Source of the DNA: Archivesica marissinica
Lineage: Eukaryota; Mollusca; Bivalvia; Venerida; Vesicomyidae
DNA length: 64,000 nucleotides
NCBI GenBank assembly: GCA_014843695.1
Contig: CM026391.1
Coordinates: forward strand, 38,749,515 to 38,813,514
Direction of reading: 5' to 3'
A program made the translations under genes and the position numbers. Below, piece by piece: positions 36,601 to 51,300 of this stretch. The notes below the pieces were generated by a model, which saw only the letters and a list, made by a program, of their open reading frames with translations, was not told the DNA's origin and did not search any database. Within the stretch, counting starts at the first letter, position 1; every line of letters starts with the position of its first letter.

Positions 36601-39600
36601 GCAGAGCATCATCAATACTTGCACAGCATCATCAATACTTGCACATCATCATCAATACTTGCACATCATCATCAATACTTGCACATCATCATCAATACTT
36701 GCACATCATCATCAATACTTGCACATCATCATCAATACTTGCACAGCATCATCAATACTTGCAGTGCATCATCAATACTTGCAGTGCATCATCAATACTT
36801 GCACAGCATCATCAATACTTGCAGAGCATCATCAATACTTGCACAGCATCATCAATACTTGCACATCATCATCAATACTTGCACAGCATCATCAATACTT
36901 GCAGAGCATCATCAATACTTGCACAGCATCATCAATACTTGCACATCATCATCAATACTTGCAGAGCATCATCAATACTTGCACAGCATCATCAATACTT
37001 GCACATCATCATCAATACTTGCAGAGCATCATCAATACTTGCAGAGCATCATCAATACTTGCACATAACCAGCATCATCAATACTTGCAGAGCATCATCA
37101 ATACTTGCACATCATCATCAATACTTGCAGAGCATCATCAATATGTGCACAGCACCATCAATACTTGCACAGCATCATCAATACTTGCACATCATCATCA
37201 ATACTTGCACAGCATCATCAATACTTGCACATCATCATCAAAACTTGCACATCATCATCAATACTTGCACAGCATCATCAATACTTGCACATCATCATCA
37301 ATACTTGCACATCATCATCAATACTTGCACAGCATCATCAATACTTGCACATCATCATCAATACTTGCACATCATCATCAATACTTGCACAACATCATCA
37401 ATACTTGCACATCATCATCAATACTTGCACATCATCATCAATACTTGCACAGCATCATCAATACTTGCACATCATCATCAATACTTGCACATAATCATCA
37501 TCATCAATACTTGCACAGCATCATCATCAATACTTGCACAGCATCATCAATACTTGCACAGCATCATCAATACTTGCACATCATCATCATCAATACTTGC
37601 ACAGCATCATCAATACTTGCACAGCATCATCAATACTTGCACATCATCATCAATACTTGCACAGCATCATCAATACTTGCAGTGCATCATCAATACTTGC
37701 AGTGCATCATCAATACTTGCACAGCATCATCAGTATTTGCAGAGCATCATCAATACTTGCACAGCATCATCAATACTTGCACAGCATCATCAATACTTGC
37801 ACATTATCATCAATACTTGCACATCATCATCAATACTTGCACAGCATCATCAATACTTGCAGTGCATCATCTATATGTGCACATCATCATCAATACTTGC
37901 ACAGCATCATCAATACTTGCACAGCATCATCAATACTTGCACATCATTATCAATACTTGCACATCATCATCATTACTTGCACATCATCATCAATACTTGC
38001 ACATCATCATCAATACTTGCACAGCATCATCAATACTTGCAGTGCATCATCTATATGTGCACATCATCATCAATACTTGCAGAGCATCATCAATACTTGC
38101 ACATCATCATCAATACTTGCAGAGCATCATCAATACTTGCACAGCATCATCAATACTTGCACATCATCATCAATACTTGCACATCATCACCAATACGTGT
38201 ACATCATCATCAATACTTGCACATCATCTTCAATACTTGCACATCATCATCAATACTTGCACAGCATCATCAATACTTGCAGTGCATCATAAATACTTGC
38301 AGAGCATCATCAATACTTGCACAGCATCATCAATACGTGCACAGAATCATCAATACTTGCAGAGTATCATCAATACTTGCAGAGCATCATCAATACTTGC
38401 ACATCATCATCAATACTTGCACAGCATCATCAATACATGCACATCATCATCAATACTTGCACATCATCATCAATACTTGCAGAGCATCATCAATACTTGC
38501 ACAGCATCATCAATACTTGCACATCATCATCCAATACTTATGCAGCCTCATCAATACTTGCAGAGCATCATCAATACTTGCACATCATCATCCAATACTT
38601 ATGCAGCATCATCAATACTTGCAGAGCATCATCAATACTTGCACATCATCATCCAATACTTATGCAGCATCATCAATACTTGCAGAGCATCATCAATACT
38701 TGCAGAGCATCATCAATACTTGCAGAGCATCATCACTACTTGCAGAGCATCATCAATACTTGCACATCATCATCAATACTTGCAGTGCAGCATCATTACT
38801 TGCACTGCATCATCAATACTTGCACATCATCATCAATACTTGCAGTGTATCATCAATACTTATGCAGCATCATCAATACTTGCAGAGCATCATCAATACT
38901 TGCACATCATCATCAATACTTGCAGAGCATCATCAATACTTGCACATCATCATCCAATACTTATGCAGCATCATCAATACTTGCAGAGCATCATCAATAC
39001 TTGCAGAGCATCATCAATACTTGCAGAGCATCATCAATACTTGCACAGCATCATCAATACTTGCACATCATCATCAATACTTGCAGTGCATCATCATTAC
39101 TTGCACAGCATCATCAATACTTGCACATCATCATCAATACTTGCAGTGTATCATCAATACTTATGCAGCATCATCAATACTAGCAGTGCATCATCAATAC
39201 ATGCAGTGTATCATCAATACTTGCACATCATCATCCAATACTTATGCAGCATCATCAATACTTGCAGAGCATCATCAATACGTGCACATCATCATCAATA
39301 CTTGCAGAGCATCATCAATACTTGCACAGCATCATCAATACTTGCACAGCATCATCAATACTTGCACATCATCATCAATACTTGCACATCATCATCAATA
39401 CTTGCACATCATCATCAATACTTGCACAGCATCATCAATACTTGCACAGCATCATCAATACTTGCACAGCATCATCAATACTTGCAGTGCATCATCAGTA
39501 CTTACAGAGCATCATCAATACTTGCACATCATCATCAATACTTGCACATCATCATCAATACTTGCACATCATCATCAATACTTGCACATCATCATCAATA

Positions 39601-42600
39601 CTTGCACATCATCATCAATACTTGCACAGCATCATCAATACTTGCACAGCATCATCAATACTTGCACAGCATCATCAATACTTGCAGTGCATCATCAATA
39701 CTTGCAGAGCATCATCAATACTTGCACATCATCATCAATACTTGCACATCATCATCAATACTTGCACATCATCATCAATACTTGCACATCATCATCAATA
39801 CTTGCACATCATCATCAATACTTGCACAGCATCATCAATACTTGCACAGCATCATCAATACTTGCACAGCATCATCAATACTTGCAGAGCATCATCAATA
39901 CTTGCAGAGCATCATCAATACTTGCACATCATCATCAATACTTGCAGAGCATCATCAATATGTGCACAGCACCATCAATACTTGCACAGCATCATCAATA
40001 CTTGCACATCATCATCAATACTTGCACAGCATCATCAATACTTGCACATCATCATCAAAACTTGCACATCATCAATACTTGCACAGCATCATCAATACTT
40101 GCACATCATCATCAATACTTGCACATCATCATCAATACTTGCACAGCATCATCAATACTTGCACATCATCATCAATACTTGCACAGCATCATCAATACTT
40201 GCACATCATCATCAATACTTGCACATCATCATCAATACTTGCAGAGCATCATCAATACTTGCACAGCATCATCAGTACTTGCAGAGCATCATCAATACTT
40301 GCAGAGCATCATCAATACTTGCTGAGCATCATCAATACTTGCACAGCATAATCAATAGTTAAACAGCATCATCAGTACTTAGAGAGCATCATCAATACTT
40401 GCAGAGCATCATCAATACTTGCACAGCATCATCAATACTTGCAAAGCAGCATCAATACTTGCACAGCATCATCAATACTTGCACAGCATCATCAACACTT
40501 GCAAAGCATCATCAATACTTGCACAGCATCATCAACACTTGCAAAGCATCATCAATACTTGCACAGCATCATCAATACTTGCACATCATCATCAATACTT
40601 GCACAGCATTATCAATACTTGCAGAACATCATCAATACTTGCACAGCATCATCAGTACTTGCAGAGCATCATCAGTACTTGCAGAGCATCATCAATACTT
40701 GCACATCATCAATACTTGCACAGCATCATCAACACTTGCAGAGCATCATCAGTACTTGCAGAGCATAATCAATACTTGCACATCATCAATACTTGCACAT
40801 CATCATCAATACTTGCACAGCATCATCAATACCTGCACAGCATCATCAATACTTGCACATCATAATCAATACTTACACAACATCATCAATACTTGCACAG
40901 CATCATCAATACTTGTACAGCATCATCAATACTTGCACATCATAATCAATACTTACACAGCATCATCAATAGTTGCAGAGCACCATCAATACTTACAGAG
41001 CATCATCAATACTTACACAGCATCATCAATACTTGCACATCATCATCAATACTTGCACAGCATCATCAATACTTGCACATCATAATCAATACTTACACGG
41101 CATCATCAATACTTACACAGCATCATCAATACTTGCACAGCATCATCAATACTTGCACATTATAATCAATACTTACACAGCATCATCAATACTTGCAGAG
41201 GATCATCAATACTTGCAGAGCATCATCAATACTTGCACAGCATCATCAATACTTGCACAGCATCATCAATAATTACAGAGCATCATCAACACTTGCAGTG
41301 CACCATCAATACTTGCAGTGCATCATCAATACTTGCACAACATCATCAGTATTTGCAGAGCATCATCAATACTTGCACAGCATCATCAATACTTGCACAG
41401 CATCATCAATACTTGCACATCATCATCAATACTTGCACATCATCATCAATACTTGCACAGCATCATCAATACTTGCAGTGCATCATCAATACTTGAACAT
41501 CATCATCAATACTTGCAGAGCATCATCAATACTTGCACAGCATCATCGATACATGCACATCATCATCAATACTTGCAGAGCATCATCAATACTTGCACAG
41601 CATCATCAATACTTGCACATCATCATCAATATTGCAGAGCATCATCAATACTTGCAGAGCATCATCAATACTTGCACATCATCATCAATACTTGCAGAGC
41701 ATCATCAATACTTGCAGAGCATCATCAATACTTGCAGAGCATCATCAATACTTGCACATCATCATCAATACTTGCAGAGCATCATCAATACGTGCACAGC
41801 ATCATCAATACATGCACATCATCATCAATACTTGCAGAGCATCATCAATACTTGCAGAGCATCATCAATACTTGCACAACATCATCAATACTTGCAGAGC
41901 ATCATCAATACTTGCAGAGCATCATCAATACTTGCACAGCATCATCAATACTTGCACATCATCATCAATACTTGCAGAGCATCATCAATACTTGCAGTGC
42001 ATCATCAATACTTGCAGTGCATCATCAATACTTGCAGAGCATCATCAATACTTGCAGAGCATCATCAATACTTGCAGAGCATCATCAATACTTGCACAGC
42101 ATCATCAATACTTGCACATCATCATCAATACTTGCAGAGCATCATCAATACTTGCACAGCATCATCAATACTTGCACATCATCATCAATACTTGCAGAGC
42201 ATCATCAATACTTGCACAGCATCATCAATACTTGCACATCATCATCAATACTTGCAGAGCATCATCAATACTTGCACAGCATCATCAATACTTGCACATC
42301 ATCATCAATACTTGCACAGCATCATCAATACTTGCAGTGCATCATCAATACTTGCAGTGCATCATCAATACTTGCAGAGCATCATCAATACTTGCAGAGC
42401 ATCATCAATACTTGCAGAGCATCATCAATACTTGCACAGCATCATCAATACTTGCACATCATCATCAATACTTGCAGAGCATCATCAATACTTGCACAGC
42501 ATCATCAATACTTGCACATCATCATCAATACTTGCAGAGCATCATCAATACTTGCAGAGCATCATCAATACTTGCACATCATCATCAATACTTGCAGAGC

Positions 42601-45578
42601 ATCATCAATACTTGCACATCATCATCAATACTTGCAGAGCATCATCAATATTGCACAGCACCATCAATACTTGCACAGCATCATCAATACTTGCACATCA
42701 TCATCAATACTTGCACAGCATCATCAATACTTGCACATCATCATCAAAACTTGCACATCATCATCAATACTTGCACAGCATCATCAATACTTGCACATCA
42801 TCATCAATACTTGCACATCATCATCAATACTTGCACAGCATCATCAATACTTGCACATCATCATCGATACTTGCACAGCATCATCAATACTTGCACATCA
42901 TCATCAATACTTGCACATCATCATCATCATCATCAATACTTGCACAGCATCATCATCAATACTTGCACAGCATCATCAATACTTGCACATCATCATCAAT
43001 ACTTGCAAATCATCATCATCAATACTTGCACAGCATCATCATCAATACTTGCACAGCATCATCAATACTTGCACAGCATCATCAATACTTGCACATCATC
43101 ATCAATACTTGCACATCATCATCAATACTTGCACAGCATCATCAATACTTGCACATCATCATCAATACTTGCACATCATCATCAATACTTGCACAGCATC
43201 ATCAATACTTGCACATCATCATCAATACTTGCAATCATCATCATCAATACTAGCACACATCATCATCAATACTTGCACAGCATCATCAATACTTGCACAG
43301 CATCATCAATACTTGCACATCATCATCAATACTTGCACATCATCATCATCATCACTACTTGCACAGCATCATCATCAATACTTGCACAGCATCATCAATA
43401 CTTGCACAGCATCATCGATACTTGCACATCATCATCATCAATACTTCTACAGCATCATCAATACTTGCACAGCATCATCAATACTTGCACATCATCATCA
43501 ATACTTGCACATCATCATCAATACTTGCACATAATCATCAATACTTGCACATCATCATCAATTCTTGCACATCATCATCAATACTTGCACAGCATCATCA
43601 ATACTTGCAGTGCATCATCAATACTTGCAGTGCATCATCAATACTTGCACAGCATCATCAGTATTTGCAGAGCATCATCAATACTTGCACAGCATCATCA
43701 ATACTTGCACAGCATCATCAATACTTGCAGAGCATCATCAATACTTGCACAGCATCATCAATATGTGCACATCATCATCAATACTTGCAGAGCATCATCA
43801 ATACTTGCACAGCATCATCAATACTTGCACATCATCATCAATACTTGCACATCATCATCAATACTTGCACATCATCATCAATACTTGCACATCATCATCA
43901 ATACTTGCACATCATCATCAATACTTGCACAGCATCATCAATACTTGCAGTGCATCATCAATACTTGCACAGCATCATCAGTACTTGCAGAGCATCATCA
44001 ATACTTGCACAGCATCATCAATACTTGCACATCATCATCAATACTTGCACAGCATCATCAATACTTGCAGAGCATCATCAATACTTGCACAGCATCATCA
44101 ATACTTGCACATCATCATCAATACTTGCAGAGCATCATCATTACTTGCAGAGCATCATCAATACTTGCAGAGCATCATCAATACTTGCACATCATCATCA
44201 ATACTTGCAGAGCATCATCAATATGTGCACAGCACCATCAATACTTGCACAGCATCATCCATATGTGCACATCATCATCAATACTTGCACAGCATCATCA
44301 ATACTTGCACATCATCATCAATACTTGCACATCATCAATACTTGCACAGCATCATCAATACTTGCACATCATCATCAATACTTGCACATCATCATCAATA
44401 CTTGCACAGCATCATCAATACTTGCAGATCATCATCAATACTTGCACAGCATCATCAATACTTGCACATCATCATCAATACTTGCACATCATCATCAATA
44501 CTTGCAGAGCATCATCAATACTTGCACAGCATCATCAGTACTTGCAGAGCATCATCAATACTTGCAGAGCATCATCAATACTTGCTGAGCATCATCAATA
44601 CTTGCACAGCATAATCAATAGTTAAACAGCATCATCAGTACTTAGAGAGCATCATCAATACTTGCAGAGCATCATCAATACTTGCACAGCATCATCAATA
44701 CTTGCACAGCATCATCAATACTTGCAAAGCAGCATCAATACTTGCACAGCATCATCAATACGTGCACAGCATCATCAACACTTGCAAAGCATCATCAATA
44801 CTTGCACAGCATCATCAACACTTGCAAAGCATCATCAATACTTGCACAGCATCATCAATACTTGCACATCATCATCAATACTTGCACAGCATCATCAATA
44901 CTTGCACACATCATCAATACTTGCACAGCATCATCAATACTTGCACAGCATCATCAATACTTGCAGAGCATCATCAATACTTGCACATCATCAATACTTG
45001 CACAGCATCATCAATACTTGCAGAGCATCATCAATACTTGCAGAGCATCAATACTTGCACATCATCAATACTTGCACATCATCATCAATACTTGCACAGC
45101 ATCATCAATACTTGCACAGCATCATCAATACTTGCACATCATAATCAATACTTACACAACATCATCAATACTTGCACAGCATCATCAATACTTGTACAGC
45201 ATCATCAATACTTGCACATCATAATCAATACTTACACAGCATCATCAATAGTGCAGAGCACCATCAATACTTACAGAGCATCATCAATACTTACACAGCA
45301 TCATCAATACTTGCACATCATCATCATACTTGCACAGCATCATCAATACTTGCACATCATAATCAATACTTACACAGCATCATCAATACTTACACAGCAT
45401 CATCAATACTTGCACAGCATCATCAATACTTGCACATTATAATCAATACTTACACAGCATCATCAATACTTGCAGAGGATCATCAATACTTGCAGAGCAT
45501 CATCAATACTTGCACAGCATCATCAATACTTGCACAGCATCATCAATAATTACAGAGCATCATCAACACTTGCAGTGC
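24691..45578. repeat. 850-bp higher-order block, four or five copies inside the 20-bp array
   Basis: The marker caaagcagcatcaatac occurs at 24691, 27964, 30691, 40442 and 44725. A second marker, cttgcagtgcaccatcaata, lies 850 bp after it at 25541, 31541 and 41292, and 844 bp after it at 45569. The 27964 copy diverges after about 28740. A preceding marker, aatagttaaacagcatcatc, lies 108 bp upstream in the 27964 and 44725 copies and 88 bp upstream in the 30691 and 40442 copies. The coordinates given span all copies. Confidence 0.85.
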
Positions 45579-46543
45579 ACCATCAATACTTGCAGTGCAT
45601 CATCAATACTTGCACAACATCATCAGTATTTGCAGAGCATCATCAATACTTGCACAGCATCATCAATACTTGCACAGCATCATCAATACTTGCACATCAT
45701 CATCAATACTTGCACATCATCATCAATACTTGCACAGCATCATCAATACTTGCAGTGCATCATCAATACTTGAACATCATCATCAATACTTGCAGAGCAT
45801 CATCAATACTTGCACAGCATCATCGATACATGCACATCATCATCAATACTTGCAGAGCATCATCAATACTTGCACAGCATCATCAATACTTGCACATCAT
45901 CATCAATATTGCAGAGCATCATCAATACTTGCAGAGCATCATCAATACTTGCACATCATCATCAATACTTGCAGAGCATCATCAATACTTGCAGAGCATC
46001 ATCAATACTTGCAGAGCATCATCAATACTTGCACATCATCATCAATACTTGCAGAGCATCATCAATACGTGCACAGCATCATCAATACATGCACATCATC
46101 ATCAATACTTGCAGAGCATCATCAATACGTGCAGAGCATCATCAATACATGCAGAACATCATCAATACTTGCACAGCATCATCAATACTTTCACATCATC
46201 ATCAATACTTGCACATCATCATCAATACTAGCACAGCATCATCATCAATACTTGCACAGCATCATCAATACTTGCACAGCATCATCAATACTTGCACATC
46301 ATCATCAATACTTGCACAGCATCATCAATACTTGCAGTGCATCATCAATACTTGCAGTGCATCATCAATACTTGCACAGCATCATCAGTATTTGCAGAGC
46401 ATCATCAATACTTGCACAGCATCATCAATACTTGCACAGCATCATCAATACTTGCAGAGCATCATCAATACTTGCACAGCATCATCAATATGTGCACATC
46501 ATCATCAATACTTGCAGAGCATCATCAATACTTGCACAGCATC

Positions 46544-47543
46544 NNNNNNNNNNNNNNNNNNNNNNNNNNNNNNNNNNNNNNNNNNNNNNNNNNNNNNNNN
46601 NNNNNNNNNNNNNNNNNNNNNNNNNNNNNNNNNNNNNNNNNNNNNNNNNNNNNNNNNNNNNNNNNNNNNNNNNNNNNNNNNNNNNNNNNNNNNNNNNNNN
46701 NNNNNNNNNNNNNNNNNNNNNNNNNNNNNNNNNNNNNNNNNNNNNNNNNNNNNNNNNNNNNNNNNNNNNNNNNNNNNNNNNNNNNNNNNNNNNNNNNNNN
46801 NNNNNNNNNNNNNNNNNNNNNNNNNNNNNNNNNNNNNNNNNNNNNNNNNNNNNNNNNNNNNNNNNNNNNNNNNNNNNNNNNNNNNNNNNNNNNNNNNNNN
46901 NNNNNNNNNNNNNNNNNNNNNNNNNNNNNNNNNNNNNNNNNNNNNNNNNNNNNNNNNNNNNNNNNNNNNNNNNNNNNNNNNNNNNNNNNNNNNNNNNNNN
47001 NNNNNNNNNNNNNNNNNNNNNNNNNNNNNNNNNNNNNNNNNNNNNNNNNNNNNNNNNNNNNNNNNNNNNNNNNNNNNNNNNNNNNNNNNNNNNNNNNNNN
47101 NNNNNNNNNNNNNNNNNNNNNNNNNNNNNNNNNNNNNNNNNNNNNNNNNNNNNNNNNNNNNNNNNNNNNNNNNNNNNNNNNNNNNNNNNNNNNNNNNNNN
47201 NNNNNNNNNNNNNNNNNNNNNNNNNNNNNNNNNNNNNNNNNNNNNNNNNNNNNNNNNNNNNNNNNNNNNNNNNNNNNNNNNNNNNNNNNNNNNNNNNNNN
47301 NNNNNNNNNNNNNNNNNNNNNNNNNNNNNNNNNNNNNNNNNNNNNNNNNNNNNNNNNNNNNNNNNNNNNNNNNNNNNNNNNNNNNNNNNNNNNNNNNNNN
47401 NNNNNNNNNNNNNNNNNNNNNNNNNNNNNNNNNNNNNNNNNNNNNNNNNNNNNNNNNNNNNNNNNNNNNNNNNNNNNNNNNNNNNNNNNNNNNNNNNNNN
47501 NNNNNNNNNNNNNNNNNNNNNNNNNNNNNNNNNNNNNNNNNNN
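46544..47543. other. assembly gap, exactly 1000 N
   Basis: A run of exactly 1000 unknown bases inside the 20-bp array. The round size suggests a placeholder of unknown true length, so the total array length is not known. Confidence 0.98.
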
Positions 47544-48349
47544 ATCAATACTTGCACATCATCATCAATACTTGCACATCATCATCAATACTTGCACAGC
47601 ATCATCAATACTTGCACATCATCATCATCAATACTTGCACAGCATCATCAATACTTGCACAGCATCATCAATACTTGCACAGCATCATCAATACTTGCAC
47701 ATCATCATCAATACTTGCACATCATCATCAATACTTGCACATCATCATCAATACTTGCACATCATCATCAATACTTGCACATCATCATCAATACTTGCAC
47801 ATCATCATCAATACTTGCACAGCATCATCAATACTTGCACAGCATCATCAATACTTGCACAGCATCATCAATACTTGCAGTGCATCATCAATACTTGCAG
47901 TGTATCACAAACCACACACACAATACTTCACATCATCAATACTTGCAACATCATCAATACTTGCACACATCATCAATACTGCAACACATCAATACTTGCA
48001 AGCATCATCAATACTTGCAAAGCATCATCAGTACTTGCAGAGCATCATCAGTACTTGCAGAGCATCATCAATACTTGCACATCATCATCAATACTTGCAC
48101 ATCATCATCAATACTTGCACAGCATCATCAATACTTGCACAGCATCATCAATACTTGCACAGCATCATCAATACTTGCAGAGCATCATCAATACTTGCAC
48201 AGCATCATCAATACTTGCACATCATCATCAATACTTGCAGAGCATCATCAATACTTGCAGAGTATCATCAATACTTGCACATCATCATCATTACTTGCAG
48301 AGCATCATCAATACTTGCACAGCATCATCAATACTTGCACATCATCATC

Positions 48350-51300
48350 ATTACTTGCAGAGCATCATCAATACTTGCAGAGCATCATCAATACTTGCAC
48401 ATCATCATCAATACTTGCAGAGCATCATCAATATGTGCACAGCACCATCAATACTTGCACAGCATCATCAATACTTGCACATCATCATCAATACTTGCAC
48501 ATCATCATCAATACTTGCACATCATCATCAAAACTTGCACATCATCATCAATACTTGCACAGCATCATCAATACTTGCACATCATCATCAATACTTGCAC
48601 ATCATCATCAATACTTGCACAGCATCATCAATACTTGCACATCATCATCAATACTTGCACATCATCATCAATACTTGCACAGCATCATCAATACTTGCAC
48701 ATCATCATCAATACTTGCACATCATCATCATCATCAATACTTGCACATCATCATCATCATCAATACTTGCACAGCATCATTAATACTTGCACAGCATCAT
48801 CAATACTTGCACATCATCATCATCAATACTTGCACAGCATCATCAATACTTGCAGTGCATCATCAATACTTGCACAGCATCATCAGTATTTGCAGAGCAT
48901 CATCAATACTTGCACAGCATCATCAATACTTGCACAGCATCATCAATACTTGCACATTATCATCAATACTTGCACATCATCATCAATACTTGCACAGCAT
49001 CATCAATACTTGCAGTGCATCATCTATATGTGCACATCATCATCAATACTTGCACAGCATCATCAATACTTGCACAGCATCATCAATACTTGCACATCAT
49101 TATCAATACTTGCACATCATCATCAATACTTGCACATCATCATCAATACTTGCACATCATCATCAATACTTGCACAGCATCATCAATACTTGCAGTGCAT
49201 CATCTATATGTGCACATCATCATCAATACTTGCAGAGCATCATCAATACATGCACATCATCATCAATACTTGCAGAGCATCATCAATACGTGCACAGCAT
49301 CATCAATACTTGCACATCATCATCCAATATTTATGCAGCCTCATCAATACTTGCAGAGCATCATCAATACTTGCAGAGCATCATCAATACTTGCAGAGCA
49401 TCATCAATACGTGCAGACCATCATCAATACTTGCACATCTTCATCGCAGAGCATCATCAATACTTGCACAGCATCATCAATACTTGCACATCATCATCCA
49501 ATACTTATGCAGCATCATCAATACTTGCAGAGCATCATCAATACTTGCACATCATCATCAATACTTGCAGTGCATCATCATTACTTGCACAGCATCATCA
49601 ATACTTACACAGCATCATCAATACTTGCACATCATCATCAATACTTGCAGAGCACCATCAATACTTGCACAGCATCATCAATACTTGCACATCATCATCA
49701 ATACTTGCACATCATCATCATCAATACTTGCACATCATCATCATCAATACTTGCACAGCATCATCATCAATACTTGCACAGCATCATCAATACTTGCACA
49801 GCATCATCAATACTTGCAGTGCATCATCTATACTTGCAGTGCATCATCAATACTTGCAGTGCATCATCAATACTTGCAGTGCATCATTAATACTTGCAGA
49901 GCATCATCAATATTTGCAGTGCATCATCAATACTTGCACAACATCATCAGTATTTGCAGAGCATCATCAATACTTGCACAGCATCATCAATACTTGCACA
50001 TCATCATCAATACTTGCACAGCATCATCAATACTTGCAGTGCATCATCAATACTTGCACATCATCATCAATACTTGCAGAGCATCATCAATACTTGCACA
50101 TCATCATCAATACTTGCAGAGCATCATCAATACTTGCACATCATCATCAATACTTGCAGAGCATCATCAATACTTGCAGAGCATCATCAATACTTGCACA
50201 TCATCATCAATACTTGCAGAGCATCATCAATACTTGCAGAGCATCATCAATACTTGCACATCATCATCAATACTTGCAGAGCATCATCAACACACACAAA
50301 CACACATCATCAATACTTGCAGAGCATCATCAATACTTGCAGAACATCATCAATACTTGCAGAACATCATCAATACTTGCAGAGCATCATCAATACTTGC
50401 AGACACCAAATTGCAGAGCATCATCAATACTTGCAAGCATCATCAATACCACACACACAATACTGCACATCATCATCAATACTTGCAGAGCATCATCAAT
50501 ACTTGCACAGCATCATCAATACTTGCATATCATCATCAATACTTGCACAGCATCATCAATACTTGCACATCATCATCAATACTTGCAGAGCATCATCAAT
50601 ACTTGCACAGCATCATCAATACTTGCAGTGCATCATCAATACTTGCACATCATCATCAATACTTGCACATCATCATCAATACTTGCACAGCATCATCATA
50701 CTTGCACATCATCATCAATACTTGCACAGCATCATCAATACTTGCACAGCATCATCAATACTTGCACATCATCATCAATACTTGCACAACATCATCAATA
50801 CTTGCACATCATCATCAATACTTGCACAGCATCATCAATACTTGCACATCATCATCAATACTTGCACACATCACACATACTTGCACAGCATCATCAATAC
50901 TTGCACAGCATCATCAATACTTGCACAGCATCATCAATACTTGCACATCATCATCATCAATACTTGCACAGCATCATCAATACTTGCACAGCATCATCAA
51001 TACTTGCACAGCATCATCAATACTTGCACACATCATCATCAATACTTGCACAGCATCATCAATACTTGCACAGCATCATCAATACTTGCACAGCATCATC
51101 AATACTTGCACATCATCATCAATACTTGCACAGCATCATCAATACTTGCACATCATCATCAATACTTGCACATCATCATCAATACTTGCAGAGCATCATC
51201 AATACTTGCACAGCATCATCAATACGTGCACATCATCATCAATACTTGCAGAGCATCATCAATACTTGCACAGCATCATCAATACTTGCACATCATCATC

